Positions 1-5,614 of a stretch of DNA of 6,814 bases are shown here, piece by piece. How positions within the stretch are numbered: position 1 is the stretch's first letter; each line of letters opens with the position of its first letter. Source of the stretch: Deltaproteobacteria bacterium (lineage in GTDB: Bacteria; Desulfobacterota; Desulfobaccia; Desulfobaccales; 0-14-0-80-60-11); contig JAKAGH010000174.1 of assembly GCA_021817645.1 (NCBI GenBank), positions 1 to 6,814 of the forward strand, read 5' to 3'. Both the position numbers and the translations under genes were made by a program. The notes below the pieces were generated by a model. It did no database searches. It saw nothing but the letters and a program-made list of their open reading frames with translations, and was not told where the DNA came from.

Positions 1-907
1 CCTCTCCGGGTTGGGTGCCGGGGGGAATGGTGATCTCTTTGGTGCCGCTGAGCAGGGGGATGCTGACCCTGGTGCCCAACGCCGCCTGGGCAAAGACGAT
101 GGGCAGCTGCAGATGGAGATCGTAGCCTTCCCGGCGGAACAGGTCATGGGGCCGGACCTGGAGGATGATATAAAGATCGCCCGCCGGTCCTCCGTGGATG
201 CCTTCGTTGCCTTCCCCGGCCATCACCAGGTGGGTGCCGCTGTCCATGCCCGGGGGAATTTTGACCTTGATTTTCTTTTTCTCCCGGCTCCGGCCTTCGC
301 CCCGGCACGCGGGGCAGGGTTCGGAGACAAACTCCTTCAGTCCCTGGCAGCGGGGGCAGGTGGTGGTGATCTGAAAGATGCCGTGGGTCCGGGAGACCAC
401 GCCCCGGCCGCCGCATTGGGGGCAGGGAATCCTCTGGGTGCCGGGCTTGGCCCCGTTGCCGCCGCAGGTGCGGCAGTTGATCACCCGGGGCACTTCCAGG
501 GTCACTTCCGTGCCCATGGCCGCGTCCATGAAATCCAGCGCCAGATCGTAGCGCAGATCGGTGCCGGCTTTGGGCTGCAGCCCGGCCGCGCCCTGGAAGC
601 CGAAGACATCTCCAAAGATATCGCTGAAAGTCTGGAAGATATCGGAGAAGTCCCGGAACCCGGTGAAGCCGGTGGAAGACAGGCCTTCCCGGCCATAGCT
701 GTCGTAGAGGCGCCGCTTTTCCGGGTCCCGGAGGACCTCATAGGCCTCCGCGGCCTCCTTGAACCGCTCCTCCGCCTCTTTATTGCCGGGATTGCGGTCC
801 GGGTGGTACTTCATGGCCACCTGGCGGTACGACTTTTTGATTTCCTCGGACGTGGCATCCCGGGGGACTTCCAGGATGCGGTAGTAATCGTGATTATTTG
901 GGGACAT
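1..907 (-). CDS. dnaJ: Chaperone protein DnaJ (Hsp40), C-terminal end beyond the window
   Basis: Co-chaperone that delivers unfolded clients to DnaK in the cytoplasm and stimulates its ATPase. I translated the minus strand from ATG at 907 and found 302 codons with no stop. Residues 6-70 are a J domain with the HPD triad at 35-37. Residues 75-105 form a short G/F-type linker rich in Phe, Asp and Gly. Residues 145-205 hold four zinc-binding CxxC pairs (C145/C148, C162/C165, C184/C187, C198/C201). The beta-sandwich client-binding domain follows. The third zinc motif reads CPRCQGLK, lacking the last Gly of the usual CxxCxGxG. Family members are about 370-380 residues, so roughly 70 are cut off by the window edge. 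The gene starts 6 bases after the stop of the thiamine-binding gene, and its weak purine-rich ribosome site (AAGAGAG) overlaps that stop, which suggests translational coupling. Family assignment is very secure. Confidence 0.96.
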   Translation of the reverse strand, partial: MSPNNHDYYRILEVPRDATSEEIKKSYRQVAMKYHPDRNPGNKEAEERFKEAAEAYEVLRDPEKRRLYDSYGREGLSSTGFTGFRDFSDIFQTFSDIFGDVFGFQGAAGLQPKAGTDLRYDLALDFMDAAMGTEVTLEVPRVINCRTCGGNGAKPGTQRIPCPQCGGRGVVSRTHGIFQITTTCPRCQGLKEFVSEPCPACRGEGRSREKKKIKVKIPPGMDSGTHLVMAGEGNEGIHGGPAGDLYIILQVRPHDLFRREGYDLHLQLPIVFAQAALGTRVSIPLLSGTKEITIPPGTQPGE

Positions 908-913
908 ACTCTC

Positions 914-1213
914 TTAGGCGAGACGGGCCTTTACCGAAGTAGTTTTATCTCCTAAATCTACCTTTTTATCCCGGCGATCGTCAATAGTAATGTGGGTCAC
1001 TACCCTTTTCACCCCCCGGTTGAAGGGCAGCTCATGGAGCGCCCGGGCCACCTCCAGCAGGCTGGACGCCTCTCCGTGCACCCACGTGCCCATATCGGTG
1101 AGCACGTGGGGGATATTTCCTTTTTGCAGATACCTTACCACTTCCGCAATATAATCCCCGACACTGGGATGCCCCAACCCCAGCGGGGTGACGCTGATCT
1201 CCATTATGGCCAT
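914..1213 (-). CDS. MTH1187-family (DUF77) thiamine-binding protein
   Basis: A 99-residue protein of the MTH1187/YkoF-like thiamine-binding superfamily (DUF77). These are small ferredoxin-fold proteins that bind thiamine or a related pyrimidine and often form tetramers; the precise role is not settled. Visible family signatures are the N-terminal strand EISVTPLGLG (5-14), SVGDYIAEVVRYL (17-29), HVLTDMGTWVHG (36-47), and the C-terminal VTHITIDDRRDKK (72-84) followed by K-TTSVKARL. There is no signal peptide, so it should be cytoplasmic. The start at 1213 is supported by GGAG seven bases upstream; a second in-frame ATG at 1204 is possible but lies less well. It lies 27 bases after the receiver gene and 6 bases before dnaJ, so the three are probably one transcript. 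No thiamine riboswitch is seen upstream. Another thiamine gene, thiL, is at the right end of the window but is not co-transcribed. Confidence 0.9.
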   Translation of the reverse strand: MAIMEISVTPLGLGHPSVGDYIAEVVRYLQKGNIPHVLTDMGTWVHGEASSLLEVARALHELPFNRGVKRVVTHITIDDRRDKKVDLGDKTTSVKARLA

Positions 1214-1240
1214 GGCGGTTCTCCAACGGAACTACTGGGG

Positions 1241-1591
1241 TCAGGCAGGTAAGACGCGACGGACCGCCTCCTTCAGACGGTTTAAGTCGTGGGATTTGAC
1301 CACGAAGGCATCCGCGCCCAAGGACGCCGGATCCCTGGGAGGGATGCAATGGGAGTAGAAAATCACCCGGGTATCCTTCCTGGTACCCTTGACGATGCGC
1401 CCGGTCTCCACCCCGGACATATCCGGCAGCAAGACCTCTAGAATAACCACGTCCGGCTTGAACGATTCCACCAGGCGCATTACTCCGGCGCCGTTCCCGG
1501 CCACCGCCACCTCATAGCCTTCGTCCTGGAGTTCCTCCAGGCACAACCTCCGGATATGAGGCTCGCTGTCTGCAAACAGGACCTTTAACAT
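1241..1591 (-). CDS. Stand-alone response-regulator receiver protein with degenerate phosphorylation site
   Basis: A 116-residue protein consisting only of a CheY-like receiver fold with no output domain. The sequence runs from beta1 (VLFADSEP, 4-11) through alpha1 to VVILEVLLPDMSG (48-60), VIFYSHC (76-82) and FVVKSHDL (96-103). By position, canonical receivers have an acidic pair, a phospho-acceptor Asp, a Thr/Ser and a Lys. Here the pair is D8-S9, the acceptor position is Glu52 (codon GAG at 1438-1436), the hydroxyl is S80 and the lysine is K99. So Ser replaces one acidic residue and Glu replaces the phosphorylated Asp. The start was chosen at ATG 1591 because GGAGGAGGT lies seven bases upstream; a TTG at 1609 would place that site inside the gene. 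No histidine kinase is nearby. It is the first gene of a probable unit with the thiamine-binding gene and dnaJ, driven by the promoter at 1644-1672. Confidence 0.88.
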   Translation of the reverse strand: MLKVLFADSEPHIRRLCLEELQDEGYEVAVAGNGAGVMRLVESFKPDVVILEVLLPDMSGVETGRIVKGTRKDTRVIFYSHCIPPRDPASLGADAFVVKSHDLNRLKEAVRRVLPA

Positions 1592-1643
1592 GGCTGGCAC
1601 CTCCTCCAAGAAGCGGTGCTCCCCCCAGTTAAACTCAAAGCTT

Positions 1644-1672
1644 AATATAACTACTCTATGCCTATTTGTCCA
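1644..1672 (-). promoter_or_regulatory. Sigma70-like promoter for the receiver/DUF77/dnaJ unit
   Basis: On the minus strand TGGACA (1672-1667) is followed after exactly 17 bases by TATATT (1649-1644). Each box differs from consensus at one position. Transcription would start near 1637, giving a leader of about 45 bases before the ATG at 1591. The surrounding 1620-1775 stretch is clearly A+T-richer than the genes, as expected of a promoter region. An 8-base direct repeat AGTTAAAC occurs on either side of the promoter (1627-1634 and 1725-1732), which could be regulator half-sites or chance. Confidence 0.6.
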
Positions 1673-1850
1673 GTAGGGTAAAGTTTCCTGTTAATCGCCG
1701 AACCCCCCGGCTGGCTTCTAACAAAGTTAAACCTGATTTTGAAAAAAAATTACTCCGAAAATAAAATTAAGGGATGGGAAGCGGGGTCCCCTTACCTGGC
1801 CCGGGTCGCCTGGCTCTCAATTTGCTCGCGGCCGCCTCAGGCGCTTCCTC

Positions 1851-2375
1851 TTACTTTTTTACCCAACTCACCGCGGTTTGGGTGACAGAGTCCGTAGTTT
1901 TGCTTTTCGGGTCCCGCGCTTGGGCGAAGATCTTCGCCGCTCCCGGGATATCCGGATGAAACCAGTAGGTAAAGGCCATCATCTCTTGGCCATCATCATA
2001 AAAGTAGGTTACTTTGTATTTACGGCATTGATACCTTTTCCCGGCCAGGGTAATTTCCTCCTGGCCGAGGTCCGCCACTTTACTTTTATTACCGGCGAAT
2101 CTATCGACTTTCTTTGATTTATTGGTGCTCTTCGCCCCTTCCACTCTGGATATTTGCAGAAAAAGATGATCACCCTTCACTTCCTTGAGGGTTATGGTTT
2201 GCTTAAAGCTGCTTTCTCCTTGAGATTCCGTCGCGGTGCCCGTTAAGCTGACACTCGACCCCACCTTGAAGCTGGCCCATTGTCTATAATATGGGTCTTC
2301 AGTTCCCGCGGCCAAGGCTGCCAGCGGCAATGTCAGGGTCAATACCAGGATGAGGATCAGCCCCTTCAATTTCAT
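1851..2375 (-). CDS. Secreted protein of unknown function
   Basis: A 174-residue protein that I do not recognise by name. The N-terminus is a textbook Sec signal: MKLK, a hydrophobic run to about residue 19, then ALA-A with likely cleavage near residue 22-23. There is no lipobox Cys, so it should be released into the periplasm or outside. The mature part has alternating polar and hydrophobic stretches typical of a beta-rich fold (SVSLTGTATE at 41-50, QTITLKEV at 59-66, HLFLQISRV at 70-78), a Lys/Ser-rich loop (82-90) and a single Cys at 117. The segment from EITLAGKRYQC (107-117) to FTYWFHPDIPGAAKIF (135-150) resembles a recurring pattern in secreted bacterial proteins where a gk-x-y-x-C strand pairs with a W..d.iPG turn; this is inference. 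The start is supported by AAGGAGAT six bases upstream. Its base composition is less GC-rich than rarA or dnaJ. It has 128 bases upstream to rarA and 259 downstream, so it is probably transcribed alone. Confidence 0.8.
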   Translation of the reverse strand: MKLKGLILILVLTLTLPLAALAAGTEDPYYRQWASFKVGSSVSLTGTATESQGESSFKQTITLKEVKGDHLFLQISRVEGAKSTNKSKKVDRFAGNKSKVADLGQEEITLAGKRYQCRKYKVTYFYDDGQEMMAFTYWFHPDIPGAAKIFAQARDPKSKTTDSVTQTAVSWVKK

Positions 2376-2503
2376 GTCTTATCTCCTTGGGGAATTTTCT
2401 CGGTTGACGCAGCAGGTTAGATTTGACCTCCGCCAGCAACTTGACCACGGCCGCTTAACTTGGCCCCATCTTACCCCATTTCCTAAGGAATGAATATCTA
2501 GAC

Positions 2504-3841
2504 TCATTCTTCCGGGGTTTCGCCACCGCGGCCCGGATTTTCACCTTTTTTCCTGAAGGCCCGCCACCGGGAAACCAGCTCCGGCTCCTGGCCTTCTTCA
2601 CCCGGTTCATAAAATTTGGCTCCCGCCGCTTCCTCGGGCAGGTAGTCCTGCGGCACGAAGTGGCCGGGAAAGTCGTGGGGATACTTATATCCCTGGCCGT
2701 GCCCCAGGCCCTTCTTATCCCGGTGGGCGTCCTGCAAGGGGGTGGGCACCTTGGTGGCCCCTTGGTCTTCCAGGGCCGCTTGAGCCTTAAAATAGGCGGC
2801 CGCAGAGTTGCTCTTGGGGGCGAGGGCCAGATAAAGGGTGGCCTGGGCCAGGTGGTATTGGCCCTCCGGCAGTCCCACCCAGGTGAGGGCCTGGGAGGCC
2901 GCGGCCACCTGCACCAGGGCCTGGGGGTCGGCCAGGCCGATGTCTTCTGAAGCCAGGATAAGCAGCCGCCGCATAATGAAACGGGGGTCTTCCCCGGCCT
3001 GGAGCATCCGGGCCAGCCAGTAGAGGGCCGCGTCCGGCTCGGAGCCCCGCACGCTCTTGATGAAGGCGCTCACGGTATCGTAGTGGGCGTCGCCCTGCTT
3101 ATCGTAGATCAGGTCCCGCCGGGGCATGCACTCCCGGGCCGCGTCCAGGTCCACCCGGATGACGCCCTGGGCGTCGGCCGCGGTGGAGAGGACCGCAATT
3201 TCCAGCGCGGTCAGGGCCCGCCGGGCGTCGCCCCCGGACATCCGGGCAAAATGGGCCAGGGCCTCCTCCGCCACCTCGGTCGGCATGGCCCCCAGGCCCT
3301 GGTCCTTGTCCGTCAAGGCCCGGCGCAGGAGCAGGAGGAGATCCGCCTCTTTGAGGGGCTCAAAGACAAAGATCCGGGCCCGGGACAGCAGCGCCCCGAT
3401 GATCTCGAAGTAGGGATTCTCGGTGGTGGCGCCGATGAGGGTGATGAGCCCCTCTTCCACGTGGGGCAGGAGCGCATCCTGCTGGGCCTTGTTGAACCGG
3501 TGGATTTCGTCGATGAGCAGGATGGTGCGGCGGCCCCGCTCCTGCCAGCGCCGGGCCTCCTCCACCACCTTGCGCAGGTCCGGCACTCCGGACATCACGG
3601 CGCTGAGGCTGGCGAACTGGGCGTCCATGACCCGGGCGATGGCCCGGGCCAGGGTGGTCTTGCCGCTCCCCGGCGGCCCCCAGAAAATCATGGAGGAAAA
3701 GAGCCGCTTCGCTTTCAACGCCCGCCACAAGAGGCGGCCCGGACCCACCAGGTGTTCCTGGCCCACAAATTCCTTCAGGCTCCGGGGCCGCAGACGGGCG
3801 GCCAGAGGCTGGGGTGGCGCGAAAAGAGAGGGAGCAGTCAT
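2504..3841 (-). CDS. rarA: Replication-associated recombination protein RarA/MgsA (AAA+ ATPase)
   Basis: Cytoplasmic AAA+ ATPase of the RarA/MgsA/WRNIP1 family, related to clamp-loader subunits and acting at stalled or gapped replication forks. At 445 residues it is the usual length. Visible motifs are Walker A GPPGSGKT (55-62), Walker B ILLIDE (107-112), sensor 1 GATTENP (137-143), arginine finger in LLSRARIF (151-158), and sensor 2 in SGGDARRAL (202-210). The C-terminal tetramerisation domain carries the family-specific blocks DKQGDAHYDTVSAFIKSVRG (247-266), ALYWLARMLQAGEDPRFI (272-289) and YPHDFPGHFVPQDYLP (387-402). The last 25 residues are a charged, low-complexity tail. The start at 3841 fits the family N-terminus, but there is no convincing ribosome binding site: the upstream bases read AAGAATATCTGAA. 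It is divergent from the tat genes with 64 bases between start codons. Confidence 0.96.
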   Translation of the reverse strand: MTAPSLFAPPQPLAARLRPRSLKEFVGQEHLVGPGRLLWRALKAKRLFSSMIFWGPPGSGKTTLARAIARVMDAQFASLSAVMSGVPDLRKVVEEARRWQERGRRTILLIDEIHRFNKAQQDALLPHVEEGLITLIGATTENPYFEIIGALLSRARIFVFEPLKEADLLLLLRRALTDKDQGLGAMPTEVAEEALAHFARMSGGDARRALTALEIAVLSTAADAQGVIRVDLDAARECMPRRDLIYDKQGDAHYDTVSAFIKSVRGSEPDAALYWLARMLQAGEDPRFIMRRLLILASEDIGLADPQALVQVAAASQALTWVGLPEGQYHLAQATLYLALAPKSNSAAAYFKAQAALEDQGATKVPTPLQDAHRDKKGLGHGQGYKYPHDFPGHFVPQDYLPEEAAGAKFYEPGEEGQEPELVSRWRAFRKKGENPGRGGETPEE

Positions 3842-3852
3842 TTCAGATATTC

Positions 3853-3880
3853 TTGTTTTTTCCGTAAATATTGTTATATT
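3853..3880 (+). promoter_or_regulatory. Sigma70-like promoter for the tat/HAD unit
   Basis: TTGTTT (3853-3858), a 16-base spacer and TATATT (3875-3880) on the plus strand. The -10 box matches at five of six positions, the -35 at three. Transcription would start near 3887, leaving about 19 bases before the ATG at 3906, enough for the AAGAGG ribosome site at 3894-3899. A palindrome (3871-3887) covers the -10 box. Confidence 0.5.
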
Positions 3881-3895
3881 TTAACAAAAAGCCAA
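3867..3895 (-). promoter_or_regulatory. Possible rarA promoter overlapping the divergent tat promoter
   Basis: Minus-strand TTGGCT (3895-3890), 17 bases, then AATATT (3872-3867); each box matches consensus at four of six positions. It would give a leader of under 25 bases, consistent with the poor ribosome site of rarA. It is placed partly because rarA needs a promoter in this 64-base gap; the boxes alone would not be convincing. Confidence 0.3.
3871..3887. promoter_or_regulatory. Palindrome TTGTTATATTTTAACAA across the tat -10 box
   Basis: Perfect six-base arms TTGTTA (3871-3876) and TAACAA (3882-3887) flank a five-base centre. It sits on the tat -10 box and in the spacer of the possible rarA promoter, where a repressor could block both directions. 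It may equally be chance in A+T-rich sequence; no regulator gene is adjacent. Confidence 0.3.
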
Positions 3896-3905
3896 GAGGC
3901 GCGCC

Positions 3906-4190
3906 ATGTTTGGGTACAATTTGGGAACCATTATCATCATCCTGATCATCGTTTTGCTGCTCTTCGGCCCCCGGCGGCTGCCGGAGTTGGGGGAAAGCAT
4001 CGGCAAAGCCATCCGCAGCTTTAAAAAAGCCCATGACGAAGGCCCTGAGGTCCTGTCCAAAGAGGAGGCGAAAGCCGCCCCGGGGGCCGCGGCGGCCAAT
4101 CCCCAGGCCAAAACCTGCCCTCAATGTCACAAAGACCTGACCCAGGAATCCGCGTTCTGCCCCCATTGCGGCCACAATCTAAAAGCTTAA
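3906..4190 (+). CDS. tatA: TatA-family twin-arginine translocase subunit with C-terminal zinc ribbon
   Basis: A 94-residue protein that starts as a standard TatA: one membrane segment (about 7-20), the hinge FGPRRLPELG (20-29), and an amphipathic helix SIGKAIRSFKKA (31-42). TatA oligomers form the pore-like part of the twin-arginine pathway, which exports folded, often cofactor-containing proteins across the inner membrane. The usual disordered tail is short (43-70, Glu/Lys then Ala/Pro-rich) and ends in a zinc ribbon with C71, C74, C85 and C88 (CxxC-x10-CxxCG). With normal TatA topology the ribbon lies in the cytoplasm. The polar residue usual near position 8 of TatA is Thr here, with Asn at position 5. 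The start is supported by AAGAGG six bases upstream. It is 16 bases before a second tat-like gene. No tatC is in the window. The Tat N-terminus is secure; the role of the ribbon is unknown. Confidence 0.9.
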   Translation: MFGYNLGTIIIILIIVLLLFGPRRLPELGESIGKAIRSFKKAHDEGPEVLSKEEAKAAPGAAAANPQAKTCPQCHKDLTQESAFCPHCGHNLKA

Positions 4191-4206
4191 TGGTTCAGGG
4201 TGGCTC

Positions 4207-4743
4207 TTGATCGGCATTTCTTTCGAACAGGTCATTCTGCTTTTGGTTCTGGCCCTGATCCTCTTCGGGCCGGAAAGACTGCCGGAGATCGCCGAAAAAA
4301 TCGGCAAATGGGTGGCCCAACTCCGGCAGGCCAGCACTGATTTCACCCAACAATACCAACAGGTCCTGAATCCCCCCCTGCCGCCGCCGCAGGCGGAATT
4401 TTATTGTGTCCATTGTTCCCAGAAAATGGAGCACAGGTCCACTTTCTGTCCCCATTGCGGTCAGCGTCAGGAAGAAGATAAGCCCCTGGCGGAGCATCTG
4501 CAGCCAGGCCCGGCGATCTGCTCCTCTTGCGGCCGGGAGGTCGAGTCCGATTCCCTCTTTTGCCCTTTTTGCGGCCAAAACCTGGCGCAGAAAATCGATC
4601 ATTACTCTCACCAGGAGCCGCCCCCGCCCCTGATTACCTGCCATCAATGCGGCCGGACCCTGGAGTCCGACTTCCTCTTTTGTCCGGGCTGCGGCCAACC
4701 TTTTGAGAAAAGCCTGCAGCCGCCCAAGCACGTGGCCCATTAG
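4207..4743 (+). CDS. TatA/TatB-like subunit with three C-terminal zinc ribbons
   Basis: A 178-residue protein with an N-terminal Tat anchor: IGISFEQVILLLVLALILFG (2-21), hinge FGPERLPEIA (20-29) and amphipathic helix EKIGKWVAQLRQASTDF (30-46). Glu at position 7 in the membrane segment and the GPERLPE...KWVAQLRQAS pattern look more like TatB than TatA, so the two genes may form an A/B pair; this is inference. A Pro-rich linker (55-62) leads to three ribbons with identical spacing CxxC-x10-CxxCG: C67/70/81/84, C105/108/119/122 and C145/148/159/162, joined by polar and Pro-rich linkers. All twelve cysteines are present. The ribbons should face the cytoplasm. The start is TTG at 4207: no in-frame ATG gives an intact Tat N-terminus, and AGGGTGG lies just upstream. 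It follows tatA by 16 bases and precedes the HAD gene by about 65. Alternative label: generic TatA/E. Confidence 0.85.
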   Translation: MIGISFEQVILLLVLALILFGPERLPEIAEKIGKWVAQLRQASTDFTQQYQQVLNPPLPPPQAEFYCVHCSQKMEHRSTFCPHCGQRQEEDKPLAEHLQPGPAICSSCGREVESDSLFCPFCGQNLAQKIDHYSHQEPPPPLITCHQCGRTLESDFLFCPGCGQPFEKSLQPPKHVAH

Positions 4744-4808
4744 GCCCAAATCGGGCGGGAAGCGGGATCATCCCCGGTCATGCACTCCAACCCAGGTTGA
4801 CCATCTCC

Positions 4809-5462
4809 ATGCCGGACGCGCCCAGCCTGACCGCCATTAAGGTTATTATCTACGACTGCGACGGAGTCCTGATAGATTCCCGCGGGTCCAATACCGCGTT
4901 TTACAACCATATTCTGGAGAAATTCGGCCTGCCGCCCCTCACTCCTCGGCAACTGGATTTCGTCCAGTTCAGCACGGCCCAAGCCGCGGTGGATTTGCTT
5001 TTTCAAGGCAGTCCCTGGCGGGAAGAAGCCCAGAATTACCAACGCTCCATAGATAACCGGCCTTTTTTGGCTTTGCTGCGCCCTGAGCCGCACATCCGGG
5101 AGGCGCTGGCAGCTTTGCGCCCGGCGTATCACACCGCCATTGCTACCAACCGGGGCAAAAGCCTGCCCCTGGTCCTGCGGGAGCTGGGCCTGGCGCCCCT
5201 GTTTGACCTCACCATCAGCAGCTATGATGTGACCCGACAGAAACCCCACCCGGAGTGCCTGCTGAAAATCTTGGAGCATTTCCGGGCAGCCGCGGCAGAG
5301 GCCATGTACATCGGGGATGCCGCGGTGGACCTGGAGGCTTCCCGGCGGGCGGGGGTCATCTTTGTGGCTTACAGGAACCCTGACCTGGAGGCATACTATC
5401 ATCTGCAGGATCACCTGGAGCTGCTGGAGATCCTGCCACGGGTTTCCAAGGCTGATAAGTAA
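4809..5462 (+). CDS. HAD-superfamily phosphatase (phosphoglycolate phosphatase-like, subfamily IA)
   Basis: A cytoplasmic hydrolase of about 217 residues, likely acting on a small phosphorylated metabolite; the substrate cannot be read from sequence. All four HAD motifs are visible: motif I YDCDGVLIDS (15-24; nucleophile D16, acid/base D18), motif II with T113 in IATNRG, motif III Lys145 in RQKPHPE, and motif IV YIGDAAVDLEASRRAG (167-182; D170 and D174). Residues 25-100 form the helical cap (C1 type), giving a Gph/PGMB-like layout. The start is uncertain. ATG 4809 is preferred over TTG 4797, which would add four residues; both have a poor ribosome site (only AGG at 4794-4796). It is the third gene after the two tat genes, so it may be co-transcribed by read-through. 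The hairpin at 5491-5533 lies 28 bases past its stop. Confidence 0.88.
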   Translation: MPDAPSLTAIKVIIYDCDGVLIDSRGSNTAFYNHILEKFGLPPLTPRQLDFVQFSTAQAAVDLLFQGSPWREEAQNYQRSIDNRPFLALLRPEPHIREALAALRPAYHTAIATNRGKSLPLVLRELGLAPLFDLTISSYDVTRQKPHPECLLKILEHFRAAAAEAMYIGDAAVDLEASRRAGVIFVAYRNPDLEAYYHLQDHLELLEILPRVSKADK

Positions 5463-5490
5463 AGGCGGGATTTTACCGTGCGGAAAAGGC

Positions 5491-5533
5491 GCGGCCGGAG
5501 CGCGGGGCTTACAGCCCCGGCTTCTCCGGCCGC
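5491..5533. terminator. GC-rich nested hairpin between convergent genes
   Basis: Outer arms GCGGCCGGAG (5491-5500) and CTCCGGCCGC (5524-5533) are perfectly complementary over ten bases. An inner stem GGGGCT/AGCCCC (5504-5509, 5513-5518) closes a three-base loop. It lies between the HAD gene (+) and the membrane microprotein gene (-). Read on the minus strand it is followed by GCCTTTTCC, a poor U-tract. On the plus strand no U-tract follows. It may act as a weak bidirectional terminator. Confidence 0.5.
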
Positions 5534-5614
5534 ATTCTGCGCGTCTGGTTTCAGGAACCCAGGGACTTTAGGTTCCGGCCAGTCCCCTCCTGATCCCGGC
5601 AAAGGGACTTGCGG

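Noticed and set aside
11..955. Open frame of 314 codons on the plus strand
   Set aside because: It lies antisense to dnaJ and its neighbour, whose translation shows full family motifs. The predicted product is a low-complexity Gly/Ala/Pro-rich string with no domain, as expected from a GC-rich third codon position.
914..1260. Thiamine (TPP) riboswitch near the thiamine-related genes
   Set aside because: I found no CTGAGA...ACCTGATC-type core upstream of the DUF77 gene or of thiL.
1741..1850. Terminator for the secreted-protein gene
   Set aside because: There is a T-run on the minus strand (1742-1749), but no stable stem directly precedes it; the GGGA/TCCC match nearby is too short.
2488..2509. 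Inverted repeat GAATGA/TCATTC across the rarA stop as a terminator
   Set aside because: The arms are only six A+T-rich bases with a ten-base loop, and no T-run follows on the minus strand.
3083..4024. Open frame of 313 codons on the plus strand
   Set aside because: Antisense to rarA and then out of frame with tatA. Product rich in Gly, Pro and Arg with no recognisable domain.
4195..5414. Minus-strand frames of 184 and 224 codons
   Set aside because: They are antisense to the second tat gene and the HAD gene, both of which have complete motif sets. No ribosome site or domain was seen.
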